Below are positions 27,223-35,956 of a stretch of DNA of 64,000 bases, in pieces. The notes below the pieces were generated by a model that saw nothing but the letters and a program-made list of their open reading frames with translations, made no database searches and had not been told where the DNA came from. The stretch is from Roseomonas haemaphysalidis (lineage in GTDB: Bacteria > Pseudomonadota > Alphaproteobacteria > Acetobacterales > Acetobacteraceae): assembly GCF_017355405.1 (NCBI RefSeq), contig NZ_CP061178.1:372001-436000 (forward strand), read 5' to 3'. Numbering within the stretch: the first letter of the stretch is position 1; the number at the start of each line of letters is the position of its first letter. Both the position numbers and the translations under genes were made by a program.

Positions 27223-27656
27223 GCGGAATGCTCCGGAATGATGATCGCCGCCTGCCCGGCCAGCAGCACGCGCCCCCCGGCGGCGACGGAAAAGCTGTAA
27301 ACAAAGGAGCGCGCTTCCCGCGCCAGCGCCGTGGCCTCCACCAGCAGGTCCTCGGCCACGTCGTCCAGCCGCGTGGCCGCCAGCGACAGGTTGCGCAGGC
27401 TGGCCAGAAAGCCGGCGGGCTGCGGCTGCCCCTCGCCGCCGGTCAGGGCGCCATGCACCGCCATGGCCTGCAAGGCGTATTCCACGCCGCAGACCGCCGG
27501 CAGCAGCCCGTCCCGCCGCAACGGGTTGGCCACGTTCCGGTGGCCCGTGGCGGCGGCGCGGATGCTGTCGGCATCCCAGCCCGTCACGCGGTCCAGCAGG
27601 CACATGCTGCCGGCATGTGGCACCAGGGCGGCGATGCCGGCGTGGTCGATCAGCAC
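27219..27656 (-). CDS. apeP: Hotdog-fold 3-hydroxyacyl-ACP dehydratase, ApeP type
   Basis: The protein has 145 residues and a hotdog fold. PHAGSMCLLDRVTGW holds the dehydratase His, and the central VCGVEYALQAMAVHGAL helix carries the acidic partner position. It is the ApeP-like partner of the smaller ApeI-like protein, and the two act as a heteromeric dehydratase in aryl polyene synthesis. It overlaps its neighbours by 4 and 7 bp. Confidence 0.88.
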   Translation of the reverse strand: MLIDHAGIAALVPHAGSMCLLDRVTGWDADSIRAAATGHRNVANPLRRDGLLPAVCGVEYALQAMAVHGALTGGEGQPQPAGFLASLRNLSLAATRLDDVAEDLLVEATALAREARSFVYSFSVAAGGRVLLAGQAAIIIPEHSA

Positions 27657-28444
27657 GGCGCGACCTCGATGCTCACATGCCCTTCGTCCAACAGGGGTTG
27701 GACGATCGTGGCGGGCTTTCCGGCGGCCAGCGCCGCCAGCACCGGCAGGGCGCGCGCGGCCGGGTTGGCGGCGCCCAGCGCATTCCAGGGGGAAGGCGTT
27801 TCCGCCGCCGCGCCGGCCTGATGGCGCACGGTCAGCATCCCGCGCGTGCCGGCCACCGGCTCCGGCGTCAGCACGCAGGCCATGGCAAAGGGAAAGTCCA
27901 CCTGGTGCAGCGGCCCCAGCGGCCCGGCCAGCGGCGCGTCATAGGCGCAGAACAGCACGGACACGCCTCGCCCGGCCACCTGCGCCGCCGCCTGCAGCAG
28001 GCCGAGCGGAAAGCTGTCCTGATGACAACCGAGGCTGATGGAGGGCTGCGTGGAATGCGCGCCGATGCCCCAGTACCCGGCGGCGGCGTTGTGCACCGAG
28101 TTGTGGAACTGCGTGGGCGAGACCTCGCCATCCTCGGCCGCCAAGCTGTCCAGGATGGCGCCGACCACCGCGCCGTCGCCGTTGGAGCTGCTGAACACCG
28201 TTTCTACCCTGTCCGGCGCCACGCCGGCGGCCTGCACCGCCGCGCCGGCGGCGGCCAGCGCCAGGCGCACCACCAGGCTGGTGCGGCGGCGTTCGGTCGG
28301 CGCCAGCAGGGCGGGCGGCGGGATCACCGGGGCCGCGTCTTGCCAAGACTGGCGCCCGGCCAGCACCGGCTCGGCGTCCGCCCAGCTCGGCAGTCCCGGG
28401 CCGAGCAGCGCCAGCCCGCCCACGAAGCAGCGCGCGCCGCTCAC
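27650..28444 (-). CDS. apeC: Beta-ketoacyl synthase chain-length factor, ApeC type
   Basis: The protein has 264 residues, a shortened ketosynthase-like protein. It opens CFVGGLALLGPGLPSW, has VFSSSNGDGAVVGAILDSL, and FHNSVHNAAAGYWGI, typical of the half-size chain-length factors (Ketoacyl-synt_2). The nucleophilic Cys of ketosynthases is not present at the expected position. It would pair with the full ketosynthase upstream. The start is a GTG that overlaps the ketosynthase stop (GTGA). Confidence 0.88.
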   Translation of the reverse strand: MSGARCFVGGLALLGPGLPSWADAEPVLAGRQSWQDAAPVIPPPALLAPTERRRTSLVVRLALAAAGAAVQAAGVAPDRVETVFSSSNGDGAVVGAILDSLAAEDGEVSPTQFHNSVHNAAAGYWGIGAHSTQPSISLGCHQDSFPLGLLQAAAQVAGRGVSVLFCAYDAPLAGPLGPLHQVDFPFAMACVLTPEPVAGTRGMLTVRHQAGAAAETPSPWNALGAANPAARALPVLAALAAGKPATIVQPLLDEGHVSIEVAPC

Positions 28445-29643
28445 GCGCCCAGCACCAGGCTGCAGTTGCTGCCGCCGAAGCCGAAGGAGTTGCTCAGCAC
28501 ACGCCGCACCGGCAAGGCGCGGTTGGCGGTCGCGACATCGGCGCGGAACTCCGGGTCCACGGTTTCGACACCCAGGCACCCCGGCACCAGCCCGTCCTCC
28601 ATGCAGATCAAGGCAATGACGACTTCCAGCGCTCCGGAAGCACCCAGCGTGTGGCCCGTGAAACCCTTGGTGGAGGAACACGGCACCGTGGCGCCGAACA
28701 GGTGAAACACCGCGCGGTCCTCCATGGCGTCGTTGGCGCGGGTGCCGGTGCCGTGCAGGTTGATGTAGTCGATGTCCTCCGGCGCCAGCCCCGCGGCCAG
28801 CAGCGCGGCGCGCATGGCGGACACGGCGCCGAGCCCATCCGGATGCGGCGAGGACATGTGGTGCCCGTCGCTGCTGGCGCCGGCGCCCAGCAGCCGCGCC
28901 GTGCCGGGCGGCGCGTCCGCCACCCGCGTCAGCAGCGCGAAGCCAGCGGCCTCGCCCACCGTGATGCCGTCGCGGTCCGCGCTGCAGGGCCGCGTCGGGC
29001 CGGGGGCGAGCAGGGCCAGGGAGCCGAAGCCTTCCACCGTCATGCGGCACAGCGTGTCCACGCCGCCGACCAGCGCCGCGTCGCACAGCCCGGCACGGAT
29101 CATCGTCGCCGCTTCCAGAAAGGCACGGGCGCCGGAGGTGCAGGCGGTGGAAATGGTCAGCGCCGGGCCGGACAGCCCGAGGCGCGCCCGCAGATAGCGC
29201 GGCAGCGAAAACAGGTCATGTGTGGCGGCGAAGTCGAAATCCCCCGGCAGCGCTTCCTGCCCCTCGGGGCGGCGGCGATAAGCGGCCTCGGTTTCGGCGA
29301 TGCCCGAGGTGCTGGTGCCCATGACAATGGCGATGCGCGCCGCGCCAAAGCGCGCGCGGGCCTGCTCGATGGCCGCGAGAAAGCCGTCCTGCCGCAGGGC
29401 CAGCTCCGCCAGCCGGTTGTTGCGGCAGTCGAAGCGCGCGAGCCCCTCCGGCAACGCCACTCCGTCCACCCCCGGCACGCGGCCGGTGAAGGGGGCGGGG
29501 CGGTCTTCCGGCGGGGCGGCGCTGATGCCGCCGCGCCGGGCGTGCAGCGCGGCGCGGGTGGCGGCAATGCCCGTGCCCATGGCGCTGGTGGCGGTGCAGG
29601 CGGCGATGGCGAGCGGCGTGAAGGCTTCGGTCATGTGGGGCAT
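28441..29643 (-). CDS. apeO: Beta-ketoacyl-ACP synthase, ApeO type
   Basis: The protein has 400 residues and is a complete thiolase-fold ketosynthase: Cys168 in ISTACTSGAR, His in NLHGTGTRANDAMED, and His in STKGFTGHTLGASG. It condenses malonyl-ACP with the growing chain and probably forms a heterodimer with the chain-length factor. The start ATG at 29643 overlaps the exporter stop by one base (TGATG). A second ATG at 29634 is also possible. Confidence 0.92.
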   Translation of the reverse strand: MPHMTEAFTPLAIAACTATSAMGTGIAATRAALHARRGGISAAPPEDRPAPFTGRVPGVDGVALPEGLARFDCRNNRLAELALRQDGFLAAIEQARARFGAARIAIVMGTSTSGIAETEAAYRRRPEGQEALPGDFDFAATHDLFSLPRYLRARLGLSGPALTISTACTSGARAFLEAATMIRAGLCDAALVGGVDTLCRMTVEGFGSLALLAPGPTRPCSADRDGITVGEAAGFALLTRVADAPPGTARLLGAGASSDGHHMSSPHPDGLGAVSAMRAALLAAGLAPEDIDYINLHGTGTRANDAMEDRAVFHLFGATVPCSSTKGFTGHTLGASGALEVVIALICMEDGLVPGCLGVETVDPEFRADVATANRALPVRRVLSNSFGFGGSNCSLVLGA

Positions 29644-31988
29644 CAGGTGGGGGTGTCCGGGGCGGCCGCAACGGTGTCGCCGGCCCGGGGGCGGGGGGCC
29701 AGCGACAGCGCGAGCAGAAAGGCGGCGACCACGCCGATGGCCACCGTCAGCCCGATGCCGCGCATCACCGGCGTGGCGCAGAAGGCTAGCAGCCCGAAGG
29801 TCAGCAGCGTGGTCATGGTGCAGTTGAACACGGCGCCCAGGGTTTGCTGCGCCTCGCGCGCATGCTGGCGCGCGGCGGTGCCGAGAAACAGGGCGTAGTC
29901 CATGCCCACCCCGGCCGCCAGCAGCAGAGCCGCCAAATGAAACGGCGTCAGCCGCAGCTGCAGCAGCGTCAGCACCGCCACCACCACCACCAGCGCGCCC
30001 GCGATCGGCGCGGCCGTCCAAAGCGCCGCCCCCGGCCCGCGCCGCAGCCCGAAGGCCAGCAGCACCAGCACCCCCAGCCCGCCGACGGCACACCACAGCA
30101 GCGCCTGCCGCGTTGCCTCGGTCACCACGCCGGTCGTCTCGGCCTTTACGTCCACCCACAGGATGGCGGGATCGCGCAGCCCGTCCAGCGCGAGGCGCAG
30201 CGCGGCGTCGTCCTTCAAGCCCTGCGGGATCACCAGCCCCCGCCACCCGTCCGGCCCGGACGACAGCAACGGCCCCAGCCGCGCCGCCAGGGTCGGCAGT
30301 CGTGGCAGGTCGGCGACCGTCAGGGGTGGCAACGCACGGCTCGCCGCCACGGCCAGCAGAAAGCGGTCAAAGGCCGCCGGGCGGAACGGCAGCCCCTCGG
30401 CGGCGACGGTCAGATTGGCGCGCAGGGTCGCGTCGTCCGGCAATGCCGCCTGGCGGGCGCGCTGGGTGGCGGCAGGCGGCAGAAAGCGCGCCGGGCTGTC
30501 GAAGCCGGCCAACGTGCCGGCCGACACCAGCGGCGCCAGCGCCCGCTGCACCGCCTCCGCCTTTTGCAGGACCGCGTCGGCATCCGGCGCCGTGATCGCG
30601 ATCAGCCCGCGCACGTCGGGGGCGCCGAGCTGGGCGCGCAGCTCTTCGTCCAGCCGCAGCTGCGCGGCGGGCACGGGGCTCAGGCGGGCGAGGTCGTCTT
30701 CCCAGTGCGGGCCACCCAGCGCCAGCAGCACCACGCCGGCCAGCGGCACCGCCAGGGCGATGGCGCGGCGGCCGCGCAGCCATTCCAGCCCGCGCGAAAA
30801 CGGCGCCGGCAGCGGGCGCGGCCGGATGGCGGCACCCGGCAGCAGCCGCGGCAGCACCCACAGCGTCACCGCCACGCCGACCAGCAGCCCTGCCGCGCCG
30901 AACAGCCCCAGTTGCTGCAGGATGGGAAAGCCCGAGGCCACCATGCCCGTCAGCCCCAATGCCGCGGCGGCGGCGGCGAGCAGCAGCGTCGGGCGGATGC
31001 GCCGGGCCGTAGCCGCCAGCGCCTCCCCCTCGCCGCGCTGCGTCACCAGCAGCAGCGGGTAATCCACCACCACGCCCAGCATGCACATGCCAAAGCCCAG
31101 CGCCGCGCCATGCACCGCGCCGAACACCAGCCCCACCGCCGCCATGCCCGCCAGCGTGCCCGCCGCCAGCGGCACAGCCACGGCGAACAGCATCAGCACG
31201 GAGCGGTAGCGCAGCCACAGAAAGCCCAGGATCAGCAGGCCGGACAGCAGCGAGATCATTTCCACGTCGGCGCGGATCGCCGCCGCCGCCTCGGCGCCGA
31301 ACACGCCGGGGCCGCTGAGCAGCAGCCGCGCGCCGCCCGGCGTGCTGGAAGCGAAGGCGGCGCGAAAGGCTTCCACCGCCGCCGCCTGCGCCGCCGTGTC
31401 CAGCCCCGAGGCGTTGCTGCGCGCCACGATCAGCGCGCGGGGATGCTCCGCGTCGTCGGCGAACCAGGCGCCGGCGGCCATGCGCACGCGGCTTTGCCCC
31501 AGCCAGCCGCGCAGCAGGTCGAAAAAGGCGCCCGGCGGGTCCGCGAAGCCGAACTGCGCCAGCAGCGGCGAGGCGGAGGACCGCAGCCCTTCCAGCAGCG
31601 CGCCGAGCTTGGCGCGCAGGGTGGCGGCATCGAAGGCCGCCGGGGCCAGCAGGTAGCGGTGGGCGAAGATCAGGTCCCGCTCCGCTTCCGAAAGGTCGAA
31701 CGCCCCGTTGCCGACGAAGCTGAAGCGGCCGGACTGGCGCAAGGCATCGCCCACCGCGCGGCTGATGCGCGCCAGCTCCGGCTCCGGCGCGCCCTCGATG
31801 CCCGCCAGCAGCAGCGTGGTGGCGGCGCCGGAACGCAGCTCGCGCAGCAGGAATTCCGCGGCAGGGGTGCGGCCGGGGGGCAGCAGGTCCGTCATCTCGG
31901 CACGGATCGGCACGGCGCGGAACAGCGCCAGCCCCACCAGCGCCAGCAGCAGCAGGGCCGCCAGCACGCGGAACGCGGCGGTCCTCAC
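29643..31988 (-). CDS. MMPL/RND-type exporter
   Basis: The protein has 781 residues and about 12 membrane helices in two halves, each preceded by a large periplasmic domain (first loop starting MTDLLPPGRTPAAEFL). CMLGVVVDYPLLLVTQ and AAGVGMDYALFLGTAARQ are the paired GxxxDY segments that carry protons in this family. It is the predicted exporter of the aryl polyene lipid, moving it across the inner membrane. It overlaps the LolA-like gene by 4 bp. Confidence 0.9.
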   Translation of the reverse strand: MRTAAFRVLAALLLLALVGLALFRAVPIRAEMTDLLPPGRTPAAEFLLRELRSGAATTLLLAGIEGAPEPELARISRAVGDALRQSGRFSFVGNGAFDLSEAERDLIFAHRYLLAPAAFDAATLRAKLGALLEGLRSSASPLLAQFGFADPPGAFFDLLRGWLGQSRVRMAAGAWFADDAEHPRALIVARSNASGLDTAAQAAAVEAFRAAFASSTPGGARLLLSGPGVFGAEAAAAIRADVEMISLLSGLLILGFLWLRYRSVLMLFAVAVPLAAGTLAGMAAVGLVFGAVHGAALGFGMCMLGVVVDYPLLLVTQRGEGEALAATARRIRPTLLLAAAAAALGLTGMVASGFPILQQLGLFGAAGLLVGVAVTLWVLPRLLPGAAIRPRPLPAPFSRGLEWLRGRRAIALAVPLAGVVLLALGGPHWEDDLARLSPVPAAQLRLDEELRAQLGAPDVRGLIAITAPDADAVLQKAEAVQRALAPLVSAGTLAGFDSPARFLPPAATQRARQAALPDDATLRANLTVAAEGLPFRPAAFDRFLLAVAASRALPPLTVADLPRLPTLAARLGPLLSSGPDGWRGLVIPQGLKDDAALRLALDGLRDPAILWVDVKAETTGVVTEATRQALLWCAVGGLGVLVLLAFGLRRGPGAALWTAAPIAGALVVVVAVLTLLQLRLTPFHLAALLLAAGVGMDYALFLGTAARQHAREAQQTLGAVFNCTMTTLLTFGLLAFCATPVMRGIGLTVAIGVVAAFLLALSLAPRPRAGDTVAAAPDTPT

Positions 31989-32545
31989 GGCGCGGGGGTG
32001 ATCTTCAGGCGGGTGATGCCGTCGTTGCCACGGGTTTCCACCTGCCGCACCTGGCCGCCGGTGCCGTAGATGTCCACCTGCTGCAGCACGGCGCGGATGC
32101 GGATGGACAGGGGCGTCATCACCATGTGCCAGCCCTCGCCTTCCGGCGAGAAGGACAGATCGTAGTAGCGCCGCAGGGTCGCCGCATCGCCCGCCAGGGT
32201 GGCGCGGATCGCCTCGATGAAGGGGCGGATCTCGGGCGACTGGTCCAGGCTCAGCTCCTGGCGGATGTTCTGCGCCGGGCGAGCCAGCAGCAGCCGGTCG
32301 CCTTCCACGCGCAGGGTTTCCTCCGCCGGCCAGGTGGTGTGCTTTTCCAGCCGGTCGGGCGCCTGCCAGGACAGCGTGCCGGTGGACGGCAGCGGGCTGC
32401 TCAGCTCGGGGATCGACTTTTCCTCGCTGAAGGTGGCGCGGCTGCTCGGCGTCGCGGCCAGGGCGCGCATGGTGCCTTCCAGCGTCGCCTGCGCCAGGGC
32501 GGGCGTGGCGAGTGCGAGCAGCATGGCCGTCAGCAGGGCTTTCAT
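31985..32545 (-). CDS. LolA-like outer membrane lipid carrier
   Basis: The protein has 186 residues with a signal peptide (cut after PALA). The RATFSEEKSIPELSSPLPSTG and GTLSWQAPDRLEKHT segments are those of the LolA-related proteins found in aryl polyene clusters, with the open beta-barrel that shields a lipid. It probably ferries the polyene lipid from the exporter to the outer membrane. Confidence 0.88.
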   Translation of the reverse strand: MKALLTAMLLALATPALAQATLEGTMRALAATPSSRATFSEEKSIPELSSPLPSTGTLSWQAPDRLEKHTTWPAEETLRVEGDRLLLARPAQNIRQELSLDQSPEIRPFIEAIRATLAGDAATLRRYYDLSFSPEGEGWHMVMTPLSIRIRAVLQQVDIYGTGGQVRQVETRGNDGITRLKITPAP

Positions 32546-33453
32546 CGCGCGTCCATCTCGTCCCAGAAGTCGAAGAAGTTGAACCAGTTGTCGGGGTAGC
32601 GCCGGGCGATCCGCTCCAGCCGCGCGGCGTAGTCGCGGGCCACCGCCTCCAGCTGCGCCTGCCGTTCCCGCCGGTCCAGCGCGATGCGCTCGGCGAAGGG
32701 CACGAAATGCACCTCGTAGCGACGCTTGCCGGTCCACACGCCGAAGGCCATCATCACCGGCGCGCCCAGCACGCCGGCCAGGATGTGCGGCCCCAGCGGA
32801 AAGGCCGCGTCCTCGCCCAGGAACGGCAGCCGCACCACCTTGTCGGTGCCGGGCGTGCGGTCGGCCAGGATGCCCACCAGCCCGCCGCGCCCCAGCGCCT
32901 CCGCCGCGCGCAGCATGGCGTCTGGCTGGCCGAGCGGGATCACCGTTTCGGTTTGCGGGTTGCGGCCGTGGCGCGCGCCCCATTCGGCAAAGAACTCGGC
33001 GGACTTGGTGGCGTTCTGCGTGTGCATCAGCGACACCACCTCCACCGGGCAGCCGGTGTCGGCCACCGCGTGCATGGCGTTGAAGCTGCCAATGTGCGCG
33101 CCCAGCAGGATGCAGCCGCCGCCGCGCGCGATCCGCTCGTTCAGCAGGTCCAGCCCTTCGATCCGCAGGTCGTAGCCTGTCCGCTGGCCGTCCAACAGGA
33201 ACAGCCGGTCGAGGATGGTGGCGGCGAACACCAGGAACGGCTGGAACACCTCGCGCGTCGTGGGCGCGCGGCCCCGCGCGCGGCGCTGGAAGCGCCGCAT
33301 GGCACGGCGCTGCAGCGGCGAGGTCACGAAGAAATAGCCGGCGATCGGCCACAGCAGCGCGAAGCCGACGCCATAGCCCATGCGGGTGACGATCCAGGCC
33401 ATCAGCCGCAGCGCCGCCGTGCTGCCGCGTTCTTTCTGCCGGGTCCAGGTCAA
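32542..33453 (-). CDS. LpxL-like lysophospholipid/lauroyl acyltransferase
   Basis: The protein has 303 residues, with an N-terminal membrane anchor and then GAHIGSFNAMHAV, which replaces the usual HxxxxD/E acyltransferase motif with H-I-G-S-F-N as in ApeK-like proteins, and LGEDAAFPLGPHILAGVLGAPV. It presumably attaches the polyene acyl chain to a lipid or glycolipid. The start is TTG overlapping the previous stop (TTGA), with MTWTRQKERGS as the N terminus. An upstream in-frame ATG (33498) would run far into the neighbour. Confidence 0.85.
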   Translation of the reverse strand: MTWTRQKERGSTAALRLMAWIVTRMGYGVGFALLWPIAGYFFVTSPLQRRAMRRFQRRARGRAPTTREVFQPFLVFAATILDRLFLLDGQRTGYDLRIEGLDLLNERIARGGGCILLGAHIGSFNAMHAVADTGCPVEVVSLMHTQNATKSAEFFAEWGARHGRNPQTETVIPLGQPDAMLRAAEALGRGGLVGILADRTPGTDKVVRLPFLGEDAAFPLGPHILAGVLGAPVMMAFGVWTGKRRYEVHFVPFAERIALDRRERQAQLEAVARDYAARLERIARRYPDNWFNFFDFWDEMDAR

Positions 33454-33737
33454 GGGCGGGCTTCGGCCTCGCCGGACAGCGCCAGCACGCCGTCGCACAG
33501 GCAGCGAAAGCCGATGCGGCCGGGCGCCGGGCTGCTCAGCACGATCTCCACCGGCCGCCCCGGCAGCACCGGCGCCAGGAACTTGGCATGGCGCAGCCGC
33601 ACCACCGCGCCGTGCCCGGCGGCGCCGATGGCCTGGAACACCGCGTCCAGCACCGTCACGCCCGGCGCCAGCGGGCGGCCGGGAAAGTGGCCCGCCAGGC
33701 AGGGATGGTCCGGCGGCATGGACCAGGGCGCGCTCAT
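33450..33737 (-). CDS. apeI: Small hotdog dehydratase, ApeI type
   Basis: The protein has 95 residues. HPCLAGHFPGRPLAPGVTVLDAV is the FabA/FabZ-like signature with the catalytic His, and the remainder is a compact hotdog fold. It forms the dehydratase pair with the ApeP-like protein. It overlaps both neighbours by 4 bp (ATGA and TTGA). Confidence 0.88.
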   Translation of the reverse strand: MSAPWSMPPDHPCLAGHFPGRPLAPGVTVLDAVFQAIGAAGHGAVVRLRHAKFLAPVLPGRPVEIVLSSPAPGRIGFRCLCDGVLALSGEAEARP

Positions 33738-35068
33738 TCCACCACCGCCTGGTGCTTCAGCGCGTCCAGCGCGGCGCGGGTCAACTTGCCCATGGCGTTG
33801 CGCGGCAGCGCCGCCACCCGCACCACGCGGCGCGGCAGGAACACCGGGTCCATCTGCCCGCGCAGCGCCGCCAGCACCTCCGCCCCCGTGCGGCCCGGCG
33901 CCACGGCATAGACCGCCAGCCGCGCGGCCGGGTTGCTGTCCAGGTCGTCGGGTGCCACGAACACCCCGTCCTCGACGCCCGGCACCCGCAGCAGGATGCG
34001 GTTCAGGCTGCCCAGCGAGGCGCGCTTGCCGCCAAGCTTCACCATATCCGCCCGCCGCCCCAGCAGGCGGAAGCCACCGTCGGCGCGGAACTCCACGGCA
34101 TCCGCCAGCGGCACTGGGGCCGGCATGCCGGGCACGTCCACCAACGTGTCCTCGCCCGCCGGGCGCAGCCGGACGCCGTCGTAGGGCGCCCAGAACTCGC
34201 CCGCCGTGGTCCGCCGGCTGGCGATGGAGCCGACTTCCGTCGCGCCGTAGATTTCGCGCACCGCCGTGTCCCAGCCCTGCTCGCAGCTGGCGGCCAGCTC
34301 CGGCGCCAGCGGCGCGGTGGCCGACACCACGCCCGCCAGCTCCGGCAGCGCCTCTCCCGAGCCAAGGAGCGCGCGCATCTGCAGCGGCGTGGTCACCAGC
34401 AGGCGCGGCGCGGGGGCGGCGCGCAGCGCTTCCGCCACCTCCACCGGGTAGAACCAGGGGCCGGACTGGCTGGCGGTGGCCGCGTGCAGCGGCAGCGCCA
34501 GCGTCAGCTCGAAGCCATACATGTGCTGCGGCGGCACGGTGGCCACCACCGTGGTCACCGCCGGGCCCCGCAGGCCGAAGCGGGCCGCCGCCGCCCGCGT
34601 CGCCCCGACCAGCGCTCCCCAGGGCTTGGGATGCGCCGCCGGCTCGCCCGTGCTGCCGGAGGTGAAGCCGATGATGGCGGTGCGTTCCAGCGGGATCTCC
34701 GGCACCGGTCCGCCGTCGCCCCGGCCGGCGGCGGCGACGATCAGCGCACCCTCGGGCGGGGTCCAGCCCGGTTCCGCGTGGTCGGCCATCACGTACAGCG
34801 CGGGATAGCCGGCGGCGATCTCGCGCTGCCGCCGCTCGCTGCGGTCGGCCGACAACAGCATCACCTGCCCGCGCGACAGCGCCGCCGCCAGCCCGAGCAG
34901 CGCGTGGTAACGGTCGGCGCACAGGTTCAGCACGTATTCGCTGTCCGGCAGCACGGCGGCCAGCGCCGCCACGTCGGCCAGAAAGCGCCCGACCGTGATG
35001 GCCTCCGCGCCGCGGCGGAAGATCACCTCGCCGGGGGCGCGGTCGGTCAGCGGGGCGGTGTCAGGCAT
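33734..35068 (-). CDS. apeH: AMP-dependent acyl/aryl ligase, ApeH type
   Basis: The protein has 444 residues. It is an adenylating enzyme with P-loop GFTSGSTGEP, the REIYGATEVGSI adenine-binding region, the GGFRLLGRRADMVKLGGKR hinge and the C-terminal Lys in LPRNAMGKLTRAA. It activates the aromatic starter, usually 4-hydroxybenzoate in aryl polyene pathways, for loading on the carrier protein. It is shorter than most acyl-CoA ligases, typical of ApeH. It overlaps the upstream membrane protein gene by 8 bp. Confidence 0.88.
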   Translation of the reverse strand: MPDTAPLTDRAPGEVIFRRGAEAITVGRFLADVAALAAVLPDSEYVLNLCADRYHALLGLAAALSRGQVMLLSADRSERRQREIAAGYPALYVMADHAEPGWTPPEGALIVAAAGRGDGGPVPEIPLERTAIIGFTSGSTGEPAAHPKPWGALVGATRAAAARFGLRGPAVTTVVATVPPQHMYGFELTLALPLHAATASQSGPWFYPVEVAEALRAAPAPRLLVTTPLQMRALLGSGEALPELAGVVSATAPLAPELAASCEQGWDTAVREIYGATEVGSIASRRTTAGEFWAPYDGVRLRPAGEDTLVDVPGMPAPVPLADAVEFRADGGFRLLGRRADMVKLGGKRASLGSLNRILLRVPGVEDGVFVAPDDLDSNPAARLAVYAVAPGRTGAEVLAALRGQMDPVFLPRRVVRVAALPRNAMGKLTRAALDALKHQAVVE

Positions 35069-35693
35069 GGTGGCGGGCCGTGTGGGCGGCGACCACGGCG
35101 CGCAGCGTGCGGGCCGGCGTGGCCCCGCCCAGGCGCGGGAAGCGCCGGCTGCGCACCGCATGCTCGCCCAGAAACACCCCCAGCATCAGCGCGAAGGTCG
35201 CGGCCATCACCGGCACTGGCGGCAGTCCGAGCCCGGCCAGCAGCACCGCATGCAGCGGTGCCAGCGCCAGAAACAGCAGCGCCCAGAGCCGCGTCAGGCC
35301 GCGGGTATAGCCGGCGCTTTCGGCGGGGTCGGACGCGGGGTCGAAGCGGTCGTAGCGGGCGATCAGCGGCTCCCGCCCCGGGCGCAGCGTGGCGCCGAAA
35401 TGCGCGGCCATGGCGAGGTCGGCCAACACAGGCAGCAGCAGCGCCAGGCGGCTGGCCGCACCGGGCCAGTGCCAGCAGGCGGCGAACACCAGGACCAGCG
35501 CCAGCGCCAGGCCGCAACGCGCGCGCAGCGCCAGCCGCTGCCCCAGCGCGAAGGCCAGCGCCGCCAGCCCCAGCAGCGCCGCCAGCCCCGGCCGCCCGGC
35601 GGCGCGGCAGGCCAGGGCGCCACCCGCGAAGGGCAGCGCCGGCGCCAGGCGCAGCCACAGCAGCCGACGCAGCCCGGCGCCGCCCGAGGTCAC
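35061..35693 (-). CDS. apeD: ApeD-like (COG4648) membrane protein
   Basis: The protein has 210 residues and about six helices. RPGREPLIARYDRFDPASD in the central loop and the C-terminal SLGE/FLGEHAVRSRRFP pattern are characteristic of the small integral proteins found next to AMP ligases in aryl polyene clusters. The function is unknown. It starts 4 bp inside the end of the ACP gene. Confidence 0.8.
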   Translation of the reverse strand: MTSGGAGLRRLLWLRLAPALPFAGGALACRAAGRPGLAALLGLAALAFALGQRLALRARCGLALALVLVFAACWHWPGAASRLALLLPVLADLAMAAHFGATLRPGREPLIARYDRFDPASDPAESAGYTRGLTRLWALLFLALAPLHAVLLAGLGLPPVPVMAATFALMLGVFLGEHAVRSRRFPRLGGATPARTLRAVVAAHTARHHA

Positions 35694-35956
35694 TTGACGC
35701 GGTTCTTCTCGATATGCGCGGCCAGGCTGCGCAGAGAAGCGAAGATCTGCCCGTTGTGCTCGTCATCCGAGCGGAGCTGAAAGCCGTAGCGGCGCGACAC
35801 CGCCAGGGCGATCTCCAGCGCGTCGATGGAATCCAGGCCCAGCCCTTCGCCGAACAGCGGTGCCTCCGGGTCGATCTCTCCGGCCAAAACCTCCAGGTGA
35901 AGCGCCTCCACGATCAGGGCGGCGACTTCGGGCTCGATGCCCAGTGCAGTGCTCAA
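35690..35956 (-). CDS. apeF: Acyl carrier protein, ApeF type
   Basis: The protein has 88 residues, with the phosphopantetheine attachment Ser43 in GLGLDSIDALEIA. The starter and elongation intermediates would be tethered here. The start is TTG overlapping the antiporter stop (TTGA). Aryl polyene systems generally have two carrier proteins (ApeE and ApeF). Only this one is seen in the window. Confidence 0.88.
   Translation of the reverse strand: MSTALGIEPEVAALIVEALHLEVLAGEIDPEAPLFGEGLGLDSIDALEIALAVSRRYGFQLRSDDEHNGQIFASLRSLAAHIEKNRVK

Noticed and set aside
22816..27300. 1494-residue plus-strand open frame
   Set aside because: It is antisense to the TRAP, lipoprotein, halogenase-like and ketoreductase genes, rich in Arg, Gly, His and Gln, with no recognisable domain. 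High GC removes stop codons on the opposite strand.
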